This document shows, piece by piece, positions 6,537 to 15,240 of a stretch of 17,798 bases of DNA; the stretch's first letter is position 1, and the number at the start of each line of letters is the position of its first letter. The notes beneath the pieces are model-generated. The model was not told the origin of the DNA, did not search any database, and was given only the letters and a program-made list of their open reading frames with translations. Location of the stretch: the NCBI RefSeq assembly GCF_018260555.1, contig NZ_JAGLBB010000062.1, positions 1-17,798 of the forward strand. Direction: 5' to 3'. Source of the DNA: Deinococcus sp. (lineage in GTDB: Bacteria; Deinococcota; Deinococci; Deinococcales; Deinococcaceae). The position numbers and the translations under genes were made by a program.

Positions 6537-6764
6537 ATGCAGGTGCATTACGCCGAGGGAAAGGGCGAGGCCGCCCGCGCCGCCCTGCACGTCTTTCTGG
6601 GGGGACTGCCCGGTCACGCCGGGTTCCTGGGGGCCGAACTGCTGCTCTCGGCCGACCAGCCGGAGCTGACGCTGGTCGCCAGCCGCTGGGCCGACACGTC
6701 CCCTCCCCTGCCGGTGCCGGACGGCGTGCGTGCCTGGGTGTTTCAGGTGCAGGCCAGCCGCTGA
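6537..6764 (+). CDS. Small ABM-like (antibiotic biosynthesis monooxygenase fold) protein
   Basis: This encodes 75 residues and starts at an ATG 22 nt after the M23 stop, with GAGG 8 nt upstream. The pattern, a conserved GHAGFLGAELLLS followed by LTLVASRWAD and RAWVFQVQ, resembles ABM-domain ferredoxin-like proteins, in which a strand with a tryptophan follows a G-x-G-x-E stretch. It is shorter than typical ABM proteins (about 95-105 residues). The match is weak and the function unknown. It is probably co-transcribed with the M23 gene and ends convergent to surE. Confidence 0.6.
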   Translation: MQVHYAEGKGEAARAALHVFLGGLPGHAGFLGAELLLSADQPELTLVASRWADTSPPLPVPDGVRAWVFQVQASR

Positions 6765-6816
6765 GCACACCGTTCGCTGCCTCCTGCGGCTTGATGGCGG
6801 TCTTGATTCGCCAGAC

Positions 6817-6844
6817 GGGAACGTAGGCCGAAGCTCACGTTCCC
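6817..6844. terminator. Hairpin between convergent genes, possible bidirectional terminator
   Basis: GGGAACGT (6817-6824) pairs perfectly with ACGTTCCC (6837-6844) around a 12-nt loop, between the convergent ABM-like gene and surE. Neither side carries a good U-tract, so it may be a pausing or RNA-stability hairpin rather than an efficient intrinsic terminator. Confidence 0.4.
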
Positions 6845-6865
6845 CCTCTGCCCTGCGCTCTGCTG

Positions 6866-7645
6866 TTACAGCTGCGGGACGTACCCGGCGAGGTCGCCGA
6901 GCAGGTCGCGGGCGGTCAGGTCAATGCGGACGGGCGTGACGCTGATGTGCCCGGCCTCGACGGCGCCGTAGTCGGTGTGGTCGTCGTGGGCGTCGCTGGC
7001 GGTGCTGGTCCCGGCGACCCAGTGGTACTCGCGGCCTTCGGGGTCGTGGCGGGTGACGATGCGGTCTTCCCAGCGGTGCTCGCCGACGCGGGTGACACGC
7101 ACGCCGCGTGGGGGCAGGGCAGGAAAGTTGACGTTCAGCAGGGTACGTGGAGGCAGGCCGTGCGTCAGGACCTTCCGGGCCAGGCGGGCGGCGTAGGCGG
7201 CGCCGGGGGCGAAGTCGTACTCACCGGCGGGGGTGGCCTGCTGGCTGAAGGCGATGGCAGGCACGCCGAGGCTCATGCCCTCAATGGCGGCGGCGACGGT
7301 GCCGCTGTGGGTCAGGTCGTCTCCGAGGTTCGGGCCGAGGTTGATGCCGCTGACCACGAGGTCCGGCTGGCCGGTCAGGTGCATGCCCAGAACGACGCAG
7401 TCGGCGGGTGTGCCGTCCACGCGGTACGCGGGAATGTCACCGAAACCGGCGCTCGCGGTGTGCTTGAAGCGCAGCGGGCGGCGGATGGTGATGCCGTGCC
7501 CCACGGCGCTCTGCTCCACGTCGGGCGCGCTGACGATCACGTCCGCGAAGGTGCTCATGGCCTGGGCCAGGGCCTTGATGCCGGGGCTGAAGATGCCGTC
7601 GTCGTTCGCCACGAGAATCCGGGGGCGGGAGGCAGGGTCGCTCAT
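6866..7645 (-). CDS. surE: 5'/3'-nucleotidase SurE
   Basis: This 259-residue cytoplasmic, metal-dependent phosphatase releases phosphate from nucleoside monophosphates in stationary phase and stress. The N-terminal VANDDG (12-17) gives metal ligands D15 and D16. APDVEQSAVGH supplies S46, and SGINLGPNLGDD (99-110) supplies N102. All key residues are present and the length is normal. The start is the ATG with TACGCT 7 nt upstream on the minus strand; longer readings run into non-conserved sequence. It lies downstream of the TPR gene on the same strand but has its own promoter-like site. Confidence 0.95.
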   Translation of the reverse strand: MSDPASRPRILVANDDGIFSPGIKALAQAMSTFADVIVSAPDVEQSAVGHGITIRRPLRFKHTASAGFGDIPAYRVDGTPADCVVLGMHLTGQPDLVVSGINLGPNLGDDLTHSGTVAAAIEGMSLGVPAIAFSQQATPAGEYDFAPGAAYAARLARKVLTHGLPPRTLLNVNFPALPPRGVRVTRVGEHRWEDRIVTRHDPEGREYHWVAGTSTASDAHDDHTDYGAVEAGHISVTPVRIDLTARDLLGDLAGYVPQL

Positions 7646-7652
7646 GTGGGGC

Positions 7653-7658
7653 AGCGTA
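7653..7658 (-). promoter_or_regulatory. -10 hexamer of a leaderless promoter for surE
   Basis: On the minus strand TACGCT lies 7 nt before the surE ATG with no Shine-Dalgarno between, the same geometry as for the CobW-like and thyA genes. Confidence 0.55.
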
Positions 7659-7720
7659 GCGCGCGCTCTGTCATGACCGCGCCTGCGTGCCGTCCGCGCG
7701 TGCTCTGAGCCAGTCGCCGC

Positions 7721-7751
7721 CCCCACCGTTCAGCGTCCCCACCGTTCAGCG
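7721..7751. repeat. Short tandem duplication, 15-bp unit
   Basis: CCCCACCGTTCAGCG occurs at 7721-7735 and 7737-7751, separated by one T. It lies in the 163-bp gap between the TPR gene and surE. The same gap holds a hairpin: GACTCCG (7768-7774) pairs with CGGAGTC (7795-7801) just after the TPR stop. Confidence 0.6.
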
Positions 7752-7808
7752 CCACCGGGGTCACGTGGACTCCGAATGGCCGGAACTGTCTCGCCGGAGT
7801 CTGTCTGA

Positions 7809-9047
7809 TTACTTGCGCTGCTGGGCGAGTTTCAGGTAGTAGGCGCTGCTCTTGTCGGTGGGGTCGAGGGTCACGGCCTGCGCGTACGCCTCGGCGGCGG
7901 CGGCGTAGTTCTTCGCTTCGTAGCGGACGCGGCCCAGCCACGCCCAGGCCTTGGCGTAGGTGGGGCTCTGCTGCGTGGCCGCCTGGAAGCCGGTCTCGGC
8001 GGCCGCCCTGTCACCGGCCGTGTACCGCTGGTACGCGGCGCGGTAAGTCTGCACGGCGCTCAGGCCGTACTGCTGGGCCTCGGTAGCGAGCGCGAGGTTA
8101 AAGGCGTCGGCGGCCGTGGGGCCAGGCAGAGCGTTCAGGGCCGTGTAGGCGTCCAGGGCGGCCTGGGTGTTCCCGAGTTCCAGGGCCAGCCGCCCGGCCT
8201 CGCGGTACGCTTCGGTGAAGTTGGGGGCGCTGCGGGCGGCCTCCTGGAATCCGGCGAGGGCCTGCGTTTTGCGGCCGGCCTCGCGGTCGCCGTAGGCGCG
8301 GCTGAACGCGCGGGTGGCGGCGGGACCGTAGCGTCCGGCACTCTGAGCAAGTCCCTGAAAGTACGCCAGGGTCTTGTCGGCGGGGTTCAGGGTCAGGGCG
8401 CGGGCGTACAGCGTCTGCGCCTGGGTGTAGTTCCCGGCTTCCAGCGCGGTTCGGGCCGCCCAGGTGGCGCAGGGGACGTTCGCGGCGTCGAGTTGCAGGC
8501 AGGCGCCGAAGAACGCGGCGGCCCGGTCCGGCATGTTGCGGGTGTACGCGGCGTACCCGAGGTTGTACTGCACGGCGGCCGCCTGCTGCGATTCGGCGGT
8601 CCCGGCACCCGGCGCGGCGCGGAAGTACGCGTTCCAGGCGAGTTCCGCCTGCCGCCAGAAGCCGACTTCGGTGTAGATCTGCGCGCGCAGTTTCAGGTAG
8701 TCCGGGTTGCCGGGCGCGGCGGTCACGGCGGTCTCGGCAGCGGCGGCCGCCTGCTTCCAGAGGGTCTGGTCGATGTTGGCGCTCCCGGCGGGGTAGGCGC
8801 TGCGGGCCTTGAGGATCAGGTCGCGGGCCTCGGCGGCGGCCTGCGCGGCGCCCTGACCCTGCGTGAGCAGGCTGGTGAGCGCAGCAGGTGCCGCCTGGGC
8901 GGGTGTGGGCTGGGCAGGTGCGGGCTGCGCTGGAGCGGTCTGCGCCGGAGCGGTCTGGGCCGGAGCGGTCTGGGCGCTGGCGTGACCCAGCAGGAGGGCG
9001 GTCAGGGCCAGCGCGGTGGGAAAGCAGGTCAGGGGGGTACGGTGCAT
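7809..9047 (-). CDS. Exported tetratricopeptide-repeat protein
   Basis: This 412-residue protein has a signal peptide (1-24, ALALTALLLGHASA). A low-complexity linker of AQTAP/AQPAP pentapeptides follows (25-54), then tandem TPR units up to the C-terminus. Examples are AEAYAQAVTLDPTDKSSAYYLKLA near the end and AQTLYARALTLNPADKTLAYFQGLA in the middle. TPRs act as protein-docking scaffolds, probably in the periplasm or cell envelope. No catalytic domain is visible. The ATG is supported by AAGGAG 4 nt upstream. The pentapeptide linker is encoded by near-identical 15-bp DNA repeats, which could vary in number. The partner and pathway are unknown. Confidence 0.85.
   Translation of the reverse strand: MHRTPLTCFPTALALTALLLGHASAQTAPAQTAPAQTAPAQPAPAQPTPAQAAPAALTSLLTQGQGAAQAAAEARDLILKARSAYPAGSANIDQTLWKQAAAAAETAVTAAPGNPDYLKLRAQIYTEVGFWRQAELAWNAYFRAAPGAGTAESQQAAAVQYNLGYAAYTRNMPDRAAAFFGACLQLDAANVPCATWAARTALEAGNYTQAQTLYARALTLNPADKTLAYFQGLAQSAGRYGPAATRAFSRAYGDREAGRKTQALAGFQEAARSAPNFTEAYREAGRLALELGNTQAALDAYTALNALPGPTAADAFNLALATEAQQYGLSAVQTYRAAYQRYTAGDRAAAETGFQAATQQSPTYAKAWAWLGRVRYEAKNYAAAAEAYAQAVTLDPTDKSSAYYLKLAQQRK
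8886..8975. repeat. 15-bp tandem repeats encoding AQxxP pentapeptides
   Basis: Six 15-bp units within the TPR gene encode AQTAP x3, AQPAP, AQPTP and AQAAP. The first three (toward the gene start) are almost identical at the DNA level, differing at only a few bases, so unit number may change by slippage without shifting the frame. The linker separates the signal peptide from the TPR domain. Confidence 0.75.
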
Positions 9048-9373
9048 GGGTCTCCTTGTGGGGTGCGGGCAGGGCCGGGTGGGGGGCGCTGGCCAGGCAG
9101 GGTGGGCGGTAGGCGATCAACTGACTGACGGTCATTCTAAGCATGCAGACCTGACGTGCGGGGGTAGGATTGCGTGAGGGGCCTTTCATGCTCGGCGCAT
9201 CCAGCCCACCAATCAGGGCCACGCCGACGCCCCTTCCGGAGTGAACCCGGTCCGGCCAGCCGCGCGTTTCGGTTCCAACCCGCCCCTGCACCGGGGTCCC
9301 GACGCCCGGCCCGGAGTCCGCAGCAGGGCGCAGGCAAGCGGGCGTGGCTGCCCGTCTGGTAAAACAGAGCATT
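9048..9373. other. Divergent intergenic region between the TPR gene and def
   Basis: This 326-bp gap holds no convincing gene. A minus-strand TAGAAT (9139-9134) may be the -10 of the TPR gene, giving a leader of about 80 nt. A plus-strand TAGGAT (9166-9171) may start a transcript toward def. It is followed by GAGGGG and an 18-codon ORF from the ATG at 9189, which could be a leader peptide. TAAAAC (9360-9365) lies 8 nt before the def GTG. All of these are weak calls. Confidence 0.35.
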
Positions 9374-10026
<653 letters not shown>

Positions 10027-10030
<4 letters not shown>

Positions 10031-11016
10031 GCGCCCGCCCGCTGCGGGTGGCGTTCTTCGGGTCGCCCGCCTTCGCACTGCCGGTACTCGACGCGATCCG
10101 CGAGAGCTTCGGGGTGGTGCTGGTCGTGGCGCAGCCGGATAAACCGGTGGGGCGCGGCCTGAAGCTCACGCCGCCGCCCGTCGCGGCCCGCGCCGCCGAA
10201 CTGCGCCTGCCGCTCGCGCAGCCCACCCGCCTGCGCCGCAACCCGGACTTCGAGACGACCCTGCGCGACTCCGGGGCGGACGTGGCCGTCACCTGCGCGT
10301 ACGGCAAGATCCTGCCCGCCAGCGTGCTGGGCATACCCCGCTACGGGTTCCTGAACACGCACACCAGCCTGCTGCCCGCCTACCGGGGGGCCGCGCCGAT
10401 CCAGTGGGCGCTGATTCAGGGTGAGGCGGTCACGGGCACGACCATCATGCAGACCGACGAGGGCATGGACACCGGCCCCATCCTCCTCCAGGAACCACTC
10501 CGGGTTGCGCCGGAATGGACCGCACACGAACTCGCTGGCGCCCTGAGCACCCAGGCGGCGCGGCTGATCGTGCAGGCCCTGTCCTCCCTGGACAGCCTGC
10601 TGCCCAGAGCGCAGGACGAGTCCCTGGCCACGCACGCCCCCATGCTGACCAAGGAGGACGGCTTCGTCCGCTGGGACGACACGGCCGCACAGATCGTGAA
10701 CCGCTCCCGGGGCGTGGCCGCGTGGCCGCAGACGACCGCCTTCCTGAACGGCGCGCGCCTGAAACTCGCGGACCTGAGTGTCACGGACGGCAGCGGCCAG
10801 CCTGGCGAGATCCTGAGCACCGAGGGCGGCCTGACCGTCGCCGCCCGCGAGGGAGCCATCCTGATCCGCACCGTGCAGCCCGAGGCCCGCAAGGCCCAGC
10901 CCGCCCACACCTGGGCGCAGGCCGCCGCAGTCACGCCCGGCACCCGCCTGGACCTGTGGGTGCCCACCCCGCAGGCAGCGCCCCGGGCGGGAACCGGGCG
11001 CCCCCTGACCCCGTAA
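10027..11016 (+). CDS. fmt: Methionyl-tRNA formyltransferase
   Basis: This 329-residue enzyme formylates initiator Met-tRNA using 10-formyltetrahydrofolate. The catalytic triad is visible: N110 and H112 in NTHTSLLPAYRGAAPIQWA, and D148 in TDEGMDTGPIL. An N-terminal FFGSPAFALPVL and a C-terminal anticodon-side domain (about 215-329) complete a normal architecture. The ATG overlaps the def stop (ATGA). The folate used connects it functionally to the folA/thyA operon further right, though that operon is separate. The C-terminal tail is proline/arginine-rich and probably unstructured. Confidence 0.96.
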
Positions 11017-11024
11017 GGGAACGC

Positions 11025-11639
11025 GTGAAGCTCACCTTTCCCCTGACGCTGGAATTCAAGTTCAGCCTGTTCACCGAACTGCGTGTCACGGACGCGAGCG
11101 GCGCCCTCGCCGCACTCGTCAAGGAGAAGACCTTCAGTGTGCGCGACGAGGTCCGCGTGTACAGCGATGAGGCCCGCCGGGTGCAGACGCACGCCATGAA
11201 AGCCCAGGGCTTTATGGCCGGCGCCCTCGACTGGAAAGCCCGCCGCCTGATCAGCCGCGCGGACGGCAGCCCCGTCGGTGCCCTCCAGGCCCAGGGTCTG
11301 CGCACCCTGTGGGGCGCCGCTTACGACGTGCTCGGCCCACAGCAGGAGGCCCGCTTCACGATCCGCGACGACCAACCCTGGCTGAGCGTCGTCGAGGGCG
11401 CCATCGGGGCCGTGCCGTTCATCGGTGACGTGATCGCCATGGGCTTCGATTACCTCGTGAACCCCACGTACACCGTCACTGACGCGGGCGGGCAACCCGC
11501 GTACCGCGTGCACAAGAAACGCAGTTTCCTGTCACGCCGCTTTACCGTGCAGGAACTCCAGCCCCGCCCCGGGCAGGACGACGAACTGGTCCTGCTGGCC
11601 CTGATTCAACTCGTGCTGCGCGAACGCGAACGCGGCTGA
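11025..11639 (+). CDS. LURP-one-related (LOR/DUF567) family protein
   Basis: This 204-residue cytoplasmic protein starts at a GTG 8 nt after the fmt stop, with AAGGGA 4 nt before it. It therefore probably belongs to the def-fmt operon. The sequence has the tubby-like/LOR pattern: TFPLTLEFKFSLFTELRVTD, repeated beta-strand units with ARFTIRDDQPWLSVVEG, and a hydrophobic helix GAVPFIGDVIAMGFDYLV in the middle of the barrel. LOR proteins may sense or bind membrane lipids, but no bacterial function is established. It ends convergent to the SMI1-like gene with only 14 bp between. Confidence 0.75.
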   Translation: MKLTFPLTLEFKFSLFTELRVTDASGALAALVKEKTFSVRDEVRVYSDEARRVQTHAMKAQGFMAGALDWKARRLISRADGSPVGALQAQGLRTLWGAAYDVLGPQQEARFTIRDDQPWLSVVEGAIGAVPFIGDVIAMGFDYLVNPTYTVTDAGGQPAYRVHKKRSFLSRRFTVQELQPRPGQDDELVLLALIQLVLRERERG

Positions 11640-11653
11640 TCCCGGCGCCCCGT

Positions 11654-12448
11654 TCACCACGGCCGGTCAGCGTGCATGTGATGCGGGGCCGCGCCGAAGG
11701 CGGGGAACAGGTCGGCCAGCACGCGGTAGCCCTCCGGGGCGTTCCCGCCGGGTTCCTGAAGGCGCACCTGCCAGACTTCATCACTGAAGCCGCTCAGGCG
11801 GCGTACCGTCACCCGACCCGATTCCAGACGGCGCAGGTACTTGCGCAGGAAAGCTTCGAGATCGGGCGCCAGCACGTAGCGGTCCTCCTCGTCAGGTCCC
11901 GTGGTAATGACCTGCCCAACCCGCCCCGCCGGGCCGGGATGGAGGTCGAGCGCCACGTGATTGCCGCCCCCGTCGTGCAGGAACGGCAGCCAGTCGCCCG
12001 TGGCGTACAGGGGGCGAATCGCGCCGGGCGGGTGCGACACGACGACCCCGTCCAGGTCGGTTATGCCTTCGGCGGCGAGTTCCGCCCAGCTCACCCGGTT
12101 CAGTTCCAGGTGAGAGAGCCGCAGGAACTGCAGGCCGAACAGGTCGCCGCCGTCATGCCAGCGGTACAGGGCGCGCAGGGCCGGGGGGAGCGTCACGCCC
12201 TGGCGCGCCTCGAAGGCGTCCAGCGCGGCGTCTGTCACGCCGGGGCGCAGGGTCGCGTGATGGAGCGGCACCTCGCGGTCCACCCAGGCGTCCAGCCGGG
12301 CGAGTAGTTCGGGAAGGTCACGCGGTTCAGGCAGGGTCACGGGTGTCACGCGGCGTACCTCCAGCGGCGGCGGGCGGCCCGCCCACACGACCGTCGTGGC
12401 GTACAGGATCGCCGGGACGAACAGCAGGGAGAGCAGCCAGCGCCACAC
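11654..12448 (-). CDS. Membrane-anchored SMI1/KNR4 (SUKH)-like protein
   Basis: The protein has 264 residues. Residues 3-23 (RWLLSLLFVPAILYATTVVWA) form an N-terminal anchor or uncleaved signal. Residues about 65-215 match the SMI1/KNR4 pattern: ALDAFEARQGVTLPPALRALYRWHDGG, then LPFLHDGGGNHVALDLHPGPAG, then a final FLRKYLRRLESG helix. SUKH domains often serve as immunity proteins against nuclease-type toxins, but many are housekeeping regulators. Here no toxin gene is adjacent, and the membrane anchor is unusual for immunity proteins. Composition matches the host. The start is inferred from the anchor; no strong Shine-Dalgarno is seen. Confidence 0.75.
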   Translation of the reverse strand: MWRWLLSLLFVPAILYATTVVWAGRPPPLEVRRVTPVTLPEPRDLPELLARLDAWVDREVPLHHATLRPGVTDAALDAFEARQGVTLPPALRALYRWHDGGDLFGLQFLRLSHLELNRVSWAELAAEGITDLDGVVVSHPPGAIRPLYATGDWLPFLHDGGGNHVALDLHPGPAGRVGQVITTGPDEEDRYVLAPDLEAFLRKYLRRLESGRVTVRRLSGFSDEVWQVRLQEPGGNAPEGYRVLADLFPAFGAAPHHMHADRPW

Positions 12449-12484
12449 GCCTCCAGCCTGCCACAGCGGGCCGGGGCGCGCCGC

Positions 12485-12622
12485 CTCATACCCATTCCGT
12501 CTGGTTGGCTAACAACCCGCAAGAACGCCGGATTGCCAACGCCACGCCCGGAATCCGTTTCTCTCCTGCTCGCTTCGGTCGGGTTGAAAGTTTGCACACA
12601 CCTTTCAACCGGAGTCCGCATC
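12485..12622. repeat. Structured intergenic repeat, copy R2
   Basis: This copy aligns with R1 from CTCATA through CGGAGTCCG. It keeps the second hairpin as GGTTGAAAG (12582-12590) with CTTTCAACC (12602-12610). The first hairpin (CAACCCG with CGGATTG) has one mismatch, and the outer closing stem has decayed. Stem bases differ from R1 but the hairpin is kept, which looks like compensatory change. The copy ends at the nth stop codon, between nth and the SMI1-like gene. Confidence 0.75.
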
Positions 12623-13346
12623 ATCCCTTCCAGGCGGGGACCTGATCGCCGTACTGCGCGTGGGCGTCGCAGCGTGACCTCAGCACGCACGCGCCGCACT
12701 TCGGATCGTGCCAGGAGCACACGCGCTGGCCGTGGCGCAGCAGGTTCACGTGCAGTTCGTACAGGAACGGCGCGTCGGGCGGCAGCACCCCCAGCAGCGC
12801 GCGGTGCGCAGCCTGCTCCCCCATCTTCGGGATCGCGCCCACGCGGGTCGTGATCCGGTGCACATGCGTATCCACCGGGAAGACCGGACGGGCGTAATTG
12901 AACAGCAGCACAAGGCTGGCGGTCTTGATGCCCACGCCGGGCAGGTCGGTCAGCGCCTTCAGGGCGTCCTTAACGGGCAGGTCGCGCAGGTGCTCCAGGT
13001 CATATCCGCTGGGCGAGTCGCGCAGGGCGGCCAGCGTCGCCTGGATGCGCGGGGCTTTGCTCTCGGGGTAGTTGCTGCGGCGGATGGCGTGCGCGACCTG
13101 CTCGGTGGGCGCGGCGATGATGGCGTCCCAGTCGCCCAGCGTACGCAGTTCCTGGTATGCGGCTTCCTCGTCGGCGTGCGTGGTGCGCTGGGAGAGGATC
13201 GTGCTGATCAGCTCGTGCAGCGGTTCGCGCCTCGGCTTCAGGGGGCGCTCGCCGTACTGGGACCGCAGGTTGTCCGCGATCCACACGAGCAGTTCGGCCC
13301 GCTGCGGTTCAGGGCGGGCCGCGTTCAGGGTCACTTCAGCCGTCAT
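12621..13346 (-). CDS. nth: Endonuclease III
   Basis: This 241-residue base-excision-repair glycosylase/AP lyase acts on oxidised pyrimidines. The helix-hairpin-helix LPGVGIKTA carries catalytic K141, and D159 lies in VDTHVHR. The [4Fe-4S] cluster cysteines C210, C217, C220 and C226 show the exact C-x6-C-x2-C-x5-C spacing. It is somewhat longer than the E. coli enzyme (211 residues) at the N-terminus. It starts 4 nt after the small hydrophilic ORF, so they form an operon, and both starts sit in the same string CTGAGGGCATGA. Deinococcus genomes usually carry several Nth paralogues, and I cannot say which this is. Confidence 0.95.
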   Translation of the reverse strand: MTAEVTLNAARPEPQRAELLVWIADNLRSQYGERPLKPRREPLHELISTILSQRTTHADEEAAYQELRTLGDWDAIIAAPTEQVAHAIRRSNYPESKAPRIQATLAALRDSPSGYDLEHLRDLPVKDALKALTDLPGVGIKTASLVLLFNYARPVFPVDTHVHRITTRVGAIPKMGEQAAHRALLGVLPPDAPFLYELHVNLLRHGQRVCSWHDPKCGACVLRSRCDAHAQYGDQVPAWKG

Positions 13347-13350
13347 GCCC

Positions 13351-13533
13351 TCAGGACTGACCGGGCGCGCTGCGGCCCTCTGCCTCGTCCCGGCCGCCCT
13401 CGGCGGGTTCGGGTTTCGCGGCGGGGTCCACGTTGGGAGCCTTGCCCTGCGCGGCGTCCGGGATGGGCTGGCTCTGGCCTTCGGCGGGGGACTGGTTGGC
13501 GGGGTCGTAGCCGGTCTTCTGCTCGTCGCTCAT
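13351..13533 (-). CDS. Small hydrophilic, probably disordered protein
   Basis: This 60-residue protein is rich in P, A, E, Q, G and D (MSDEQKTGYDPANQSP...), with no hydrophobic core, cysteines or recognisable domain, and is likely disordered. It starts at an ATG preceded by GAGGG and ends 4 nt before nth, suggesting a shared transcript from the promoter at 13671-13699. Codon use and composition match the neighbours. The function is unknown; a stress-related or DNA-repair-accessory role is only a guess from the operon. Confidence 0.6.
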   Translation of the reverse strand: MSDEQKTGYDPANQSPAEGQSQPIPDAAQGKAPNVDPAAKPEPAEGGRDEAEGRSAPGQS

Positions 13534-13618
13534 GCCCTCAGCCTGCGCGCGTGGCGGCGGGGTTGGATGGCGCGCACCTCAGGATGCCTTAACGCAGCCC
13601 GCACCCACCTGCACCCGA

Positions 13619-13644
13619 AACAAAAAACCCGCCCTGCGGGGCGG
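13619..13644 (-). terminator. Intrinsic terminator (minus strand)
   Basis: On the minus strand the stem CCGCCC-CGCA-GGGCGG (13644-13629) is followed by G and six T, then GTTT. This is a textbook intrinsic terminator. It lies only about 20 nt after the expected start of the transcript from the consensus promoter at 13671-13699, and about 190 nt after the fumC stop. Confidence 0.75.
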
Positions 13645-13670
13645 CTGTGGTGGTGTACCTTGATTTCTTT

Positions 13671-13699
13671 AATGTAGCGCGGAATGCACGGGGTGTCAA
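13671..13699 (-). promoter_or_regulatory. Consensus sigma-70-type promoter (minus strand)
   Basis: TTGACA (13699-13694), a 17-bp spacer and TACATT (13676-13671) form the best -35/-10 promoter in the window. Transcription should start near 13664. It points toward the small hydrophilic ORF and nth, but a terminator hairpin follows immediately. It therefore makes either a short RNA of about 45 nt or an attenuated mRNA. Confidence 0.75.
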
Positions 13700-13831
13700 G
13701 GCTATGCAACCAGACCGGAAAACGCCCTTCAGCACGCATCTTTTCGGGGAACAGAAGCAGGTGATGCAGTCTGTAACGGCCGGGGGGAGAGGCCCGCACA
13801 CGCAGGTCCCCTCCCCCACCGGCAACCGGGT

Positions 13832-15226
13832 TCAGCTGTGCGTCATGTCGAGCGGCACGACCCACTCGTCGAACTCGGCGTCCGTGACGTAGCCCAGACT
13901 CAGGGCCGCTTGTTTCAGGCTGCTGCCTTCCTTGTGGGCTTTCTTGGCAATCGCGGCGGCCCGGTCGTACCCGATGTGCTTGTTCAGGGCCGTGACCTGC
14001 ATCAGGTTGATGCTGAGGTTATGCTCGATCTTCTCGATGTTCGGCTCGATGCCGACCGCGCAGTTGTCGTTGAAGGCGAGGCAGGCATCTGAAATGAGGC
14101 GGATGCTTTCCAGCACGGCGTGCACCATCACGGGCTTGAACACGTTCAGCTGGAAGTTCCCCTGGCTGCCCGCGAAGGCCACGGTCGCGTCGTTGCCGAA
14201 CACGCGCGTGGCGACCATGGTCATGGCCTCGCTCTGGGTGGGGTTCACCTTGCCGGGCATGATGGAGCTGCCGGGCTCGTTCTCAGGAATGACGATCTCG
14301 CCGATGCCGTTGCGGGGACCGCTGGCCAGCCAGCGCACATCGTTCGCCATCTTCATCAGCGCGCCCGCCAGGGTCCGCAGGGCCGCGCTGGTCTGCACCA
14401 GGGCGTCGTGCGCGCTCAGGGCCGCGAACTTGTTCTCCGCGCTGCGGAAGGAATAGCCCGTCTCCTCACTGTACTTCTGCGCGGCCAGATCACCGAACTG
14501 CGGGTGCGCGTTCAGGCCCGTCCCGACCGCCGTGCCGCCGATAGCGAGTTCCAGCAGACCCTCGCCCGCATGCCGCACCTGCTCAAGCGCGTAATCGAGT
14601 TGCGCGACCCACCCGCCGATCTCCTGACCCAGCGTGATGGGCGTCGCGTCCTGAAGGTGCGTGCGGCCCACCTTCACCAGCCCCGCGTACGCCTGCGCCT
14701 TGGCGTGCAGCGTGCCCCGCAGCTTGCCCACACTGCCGTACAGCCGCTCGTTCAGTTCCAGCACCACCGCGATGTGCATGGCCGTCGGGAAGGTGTCGTT
14801 GCTGCTCTGACCACGGTTCACGTGATCGTTCGGATGCACGGGCTTCTTGCTGCCCATCTCGCCACCCGCGATCTCGATGGCGCGGTTGCTGATCACCTCG
14901 TTCGAGTTCATGTTGCTCTGCGTGCCACTCCCGGTCTGGAACACCACCAGCGGAAAGTGATCATCCAGTTTCCCGGCGATCACCTCATCGGCCGCCTGCA
15001 CGATCAGGTCCGCCACGTCACGCGGCAGTTCACCCAGGTCCGCGTTCGCCTGCGCCGCGCCCTTCTTCAGGATGCCCAGCGCCCGGATCACCGGGCGGCC
15101 CCACACGAACGTATCCCGCCCGATCGGGAAGTTATGAATGCTGCGCTCCGTCTGCGCGCCCCAGTACCGGCTGGCGTCCACGTCCAGCGTGCCCATGGTG
15201 TCCGACTCTTTGCGAATGTTGGTCAT
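13832..15226 (-). CDS. fumC: Class II fumarate hydratase
   Basis: This 464-residue, iron-independent fumarase interconverts fumarate and malate in the TCA cycle as a cytoplasmic homotetramer. Family motifs are complete: TGSGTQSNMN (98-107), VNRGQSSNDTFPTA (137-150), GRTHLQDATP (187-196, with catalytic-site H190) and the signature GSSIMPGKVNPTQ (319-331). The ATG is chosen because the conserved TNIRKESDTMG begins there; upstream residues are unlike the family. A -10-like TAGACT lies 8 nt before it. Length is normal. It is monocistronic and divergent from the thyA region. Confidence 0.97.
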   Translation of the reverse strand: MTNIRKESDTMGTLDVDASRYWGAQTERSIHNFPIGRDTFVWGRPVIRALGILKKGAAQANADLGELPRDVADLIVQAADEVIAGKLDDHFPLVVFQTGSGTQSNMNSNEVISNRAIEIAGGEMGSKKPVHPNDHVNRGQSSNDTFPTAMHIAVVLELNERLYGSVGKLRGTLHAKAQAYAGLVKVGRTHLQDATPITLGQEIGGWVAQLDYALEQVRHAGEGLLELAIGGTAVGTGLNAHPQFGDLAAQKYSEETGYSFRSAENKFAALSAHDALVQTSAALRTLAGALMKMANDVRWLASGPRNGIGEIVIPENEPGSSIMPGKVNPTQSEAMTMVATRVFGNDATVAFAGSQGNFQLNVFKPVMVHAVLESIRLISDACLAFNDNCAVGIEPNIEKIEHNLSINLMQVTALNKHIGYDRAAAIAKKAHKEGSSLKQAALSLGYVTDAEFDEWVVPLDMTHS

Positions 15227-15234
15227 AGCACCTG

Positions 15235-15240
15235 AGTCTA
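15235..15240 (-). promoter_or_regulatory. -10 hexamer for fumC, probably near-leaderless
   Basis: On the minus strand TAGACT lies 8 nt before the fumC ATG. The spacer CAGGTGCT contains AGGTG, too close for an ideal Shine-Dalgarno, so a leaderless or nearly leaderless mRNA is likely. Confidence 0.45.

Noticed and set aside
13589..13825. Minus-strand 78-codon ORF between fumC and the small hydrophilic gene
   Set aside because: It reads through the consensus promoter and the intrinsic terminator and has no RBS or domain. The open frame is incidental.
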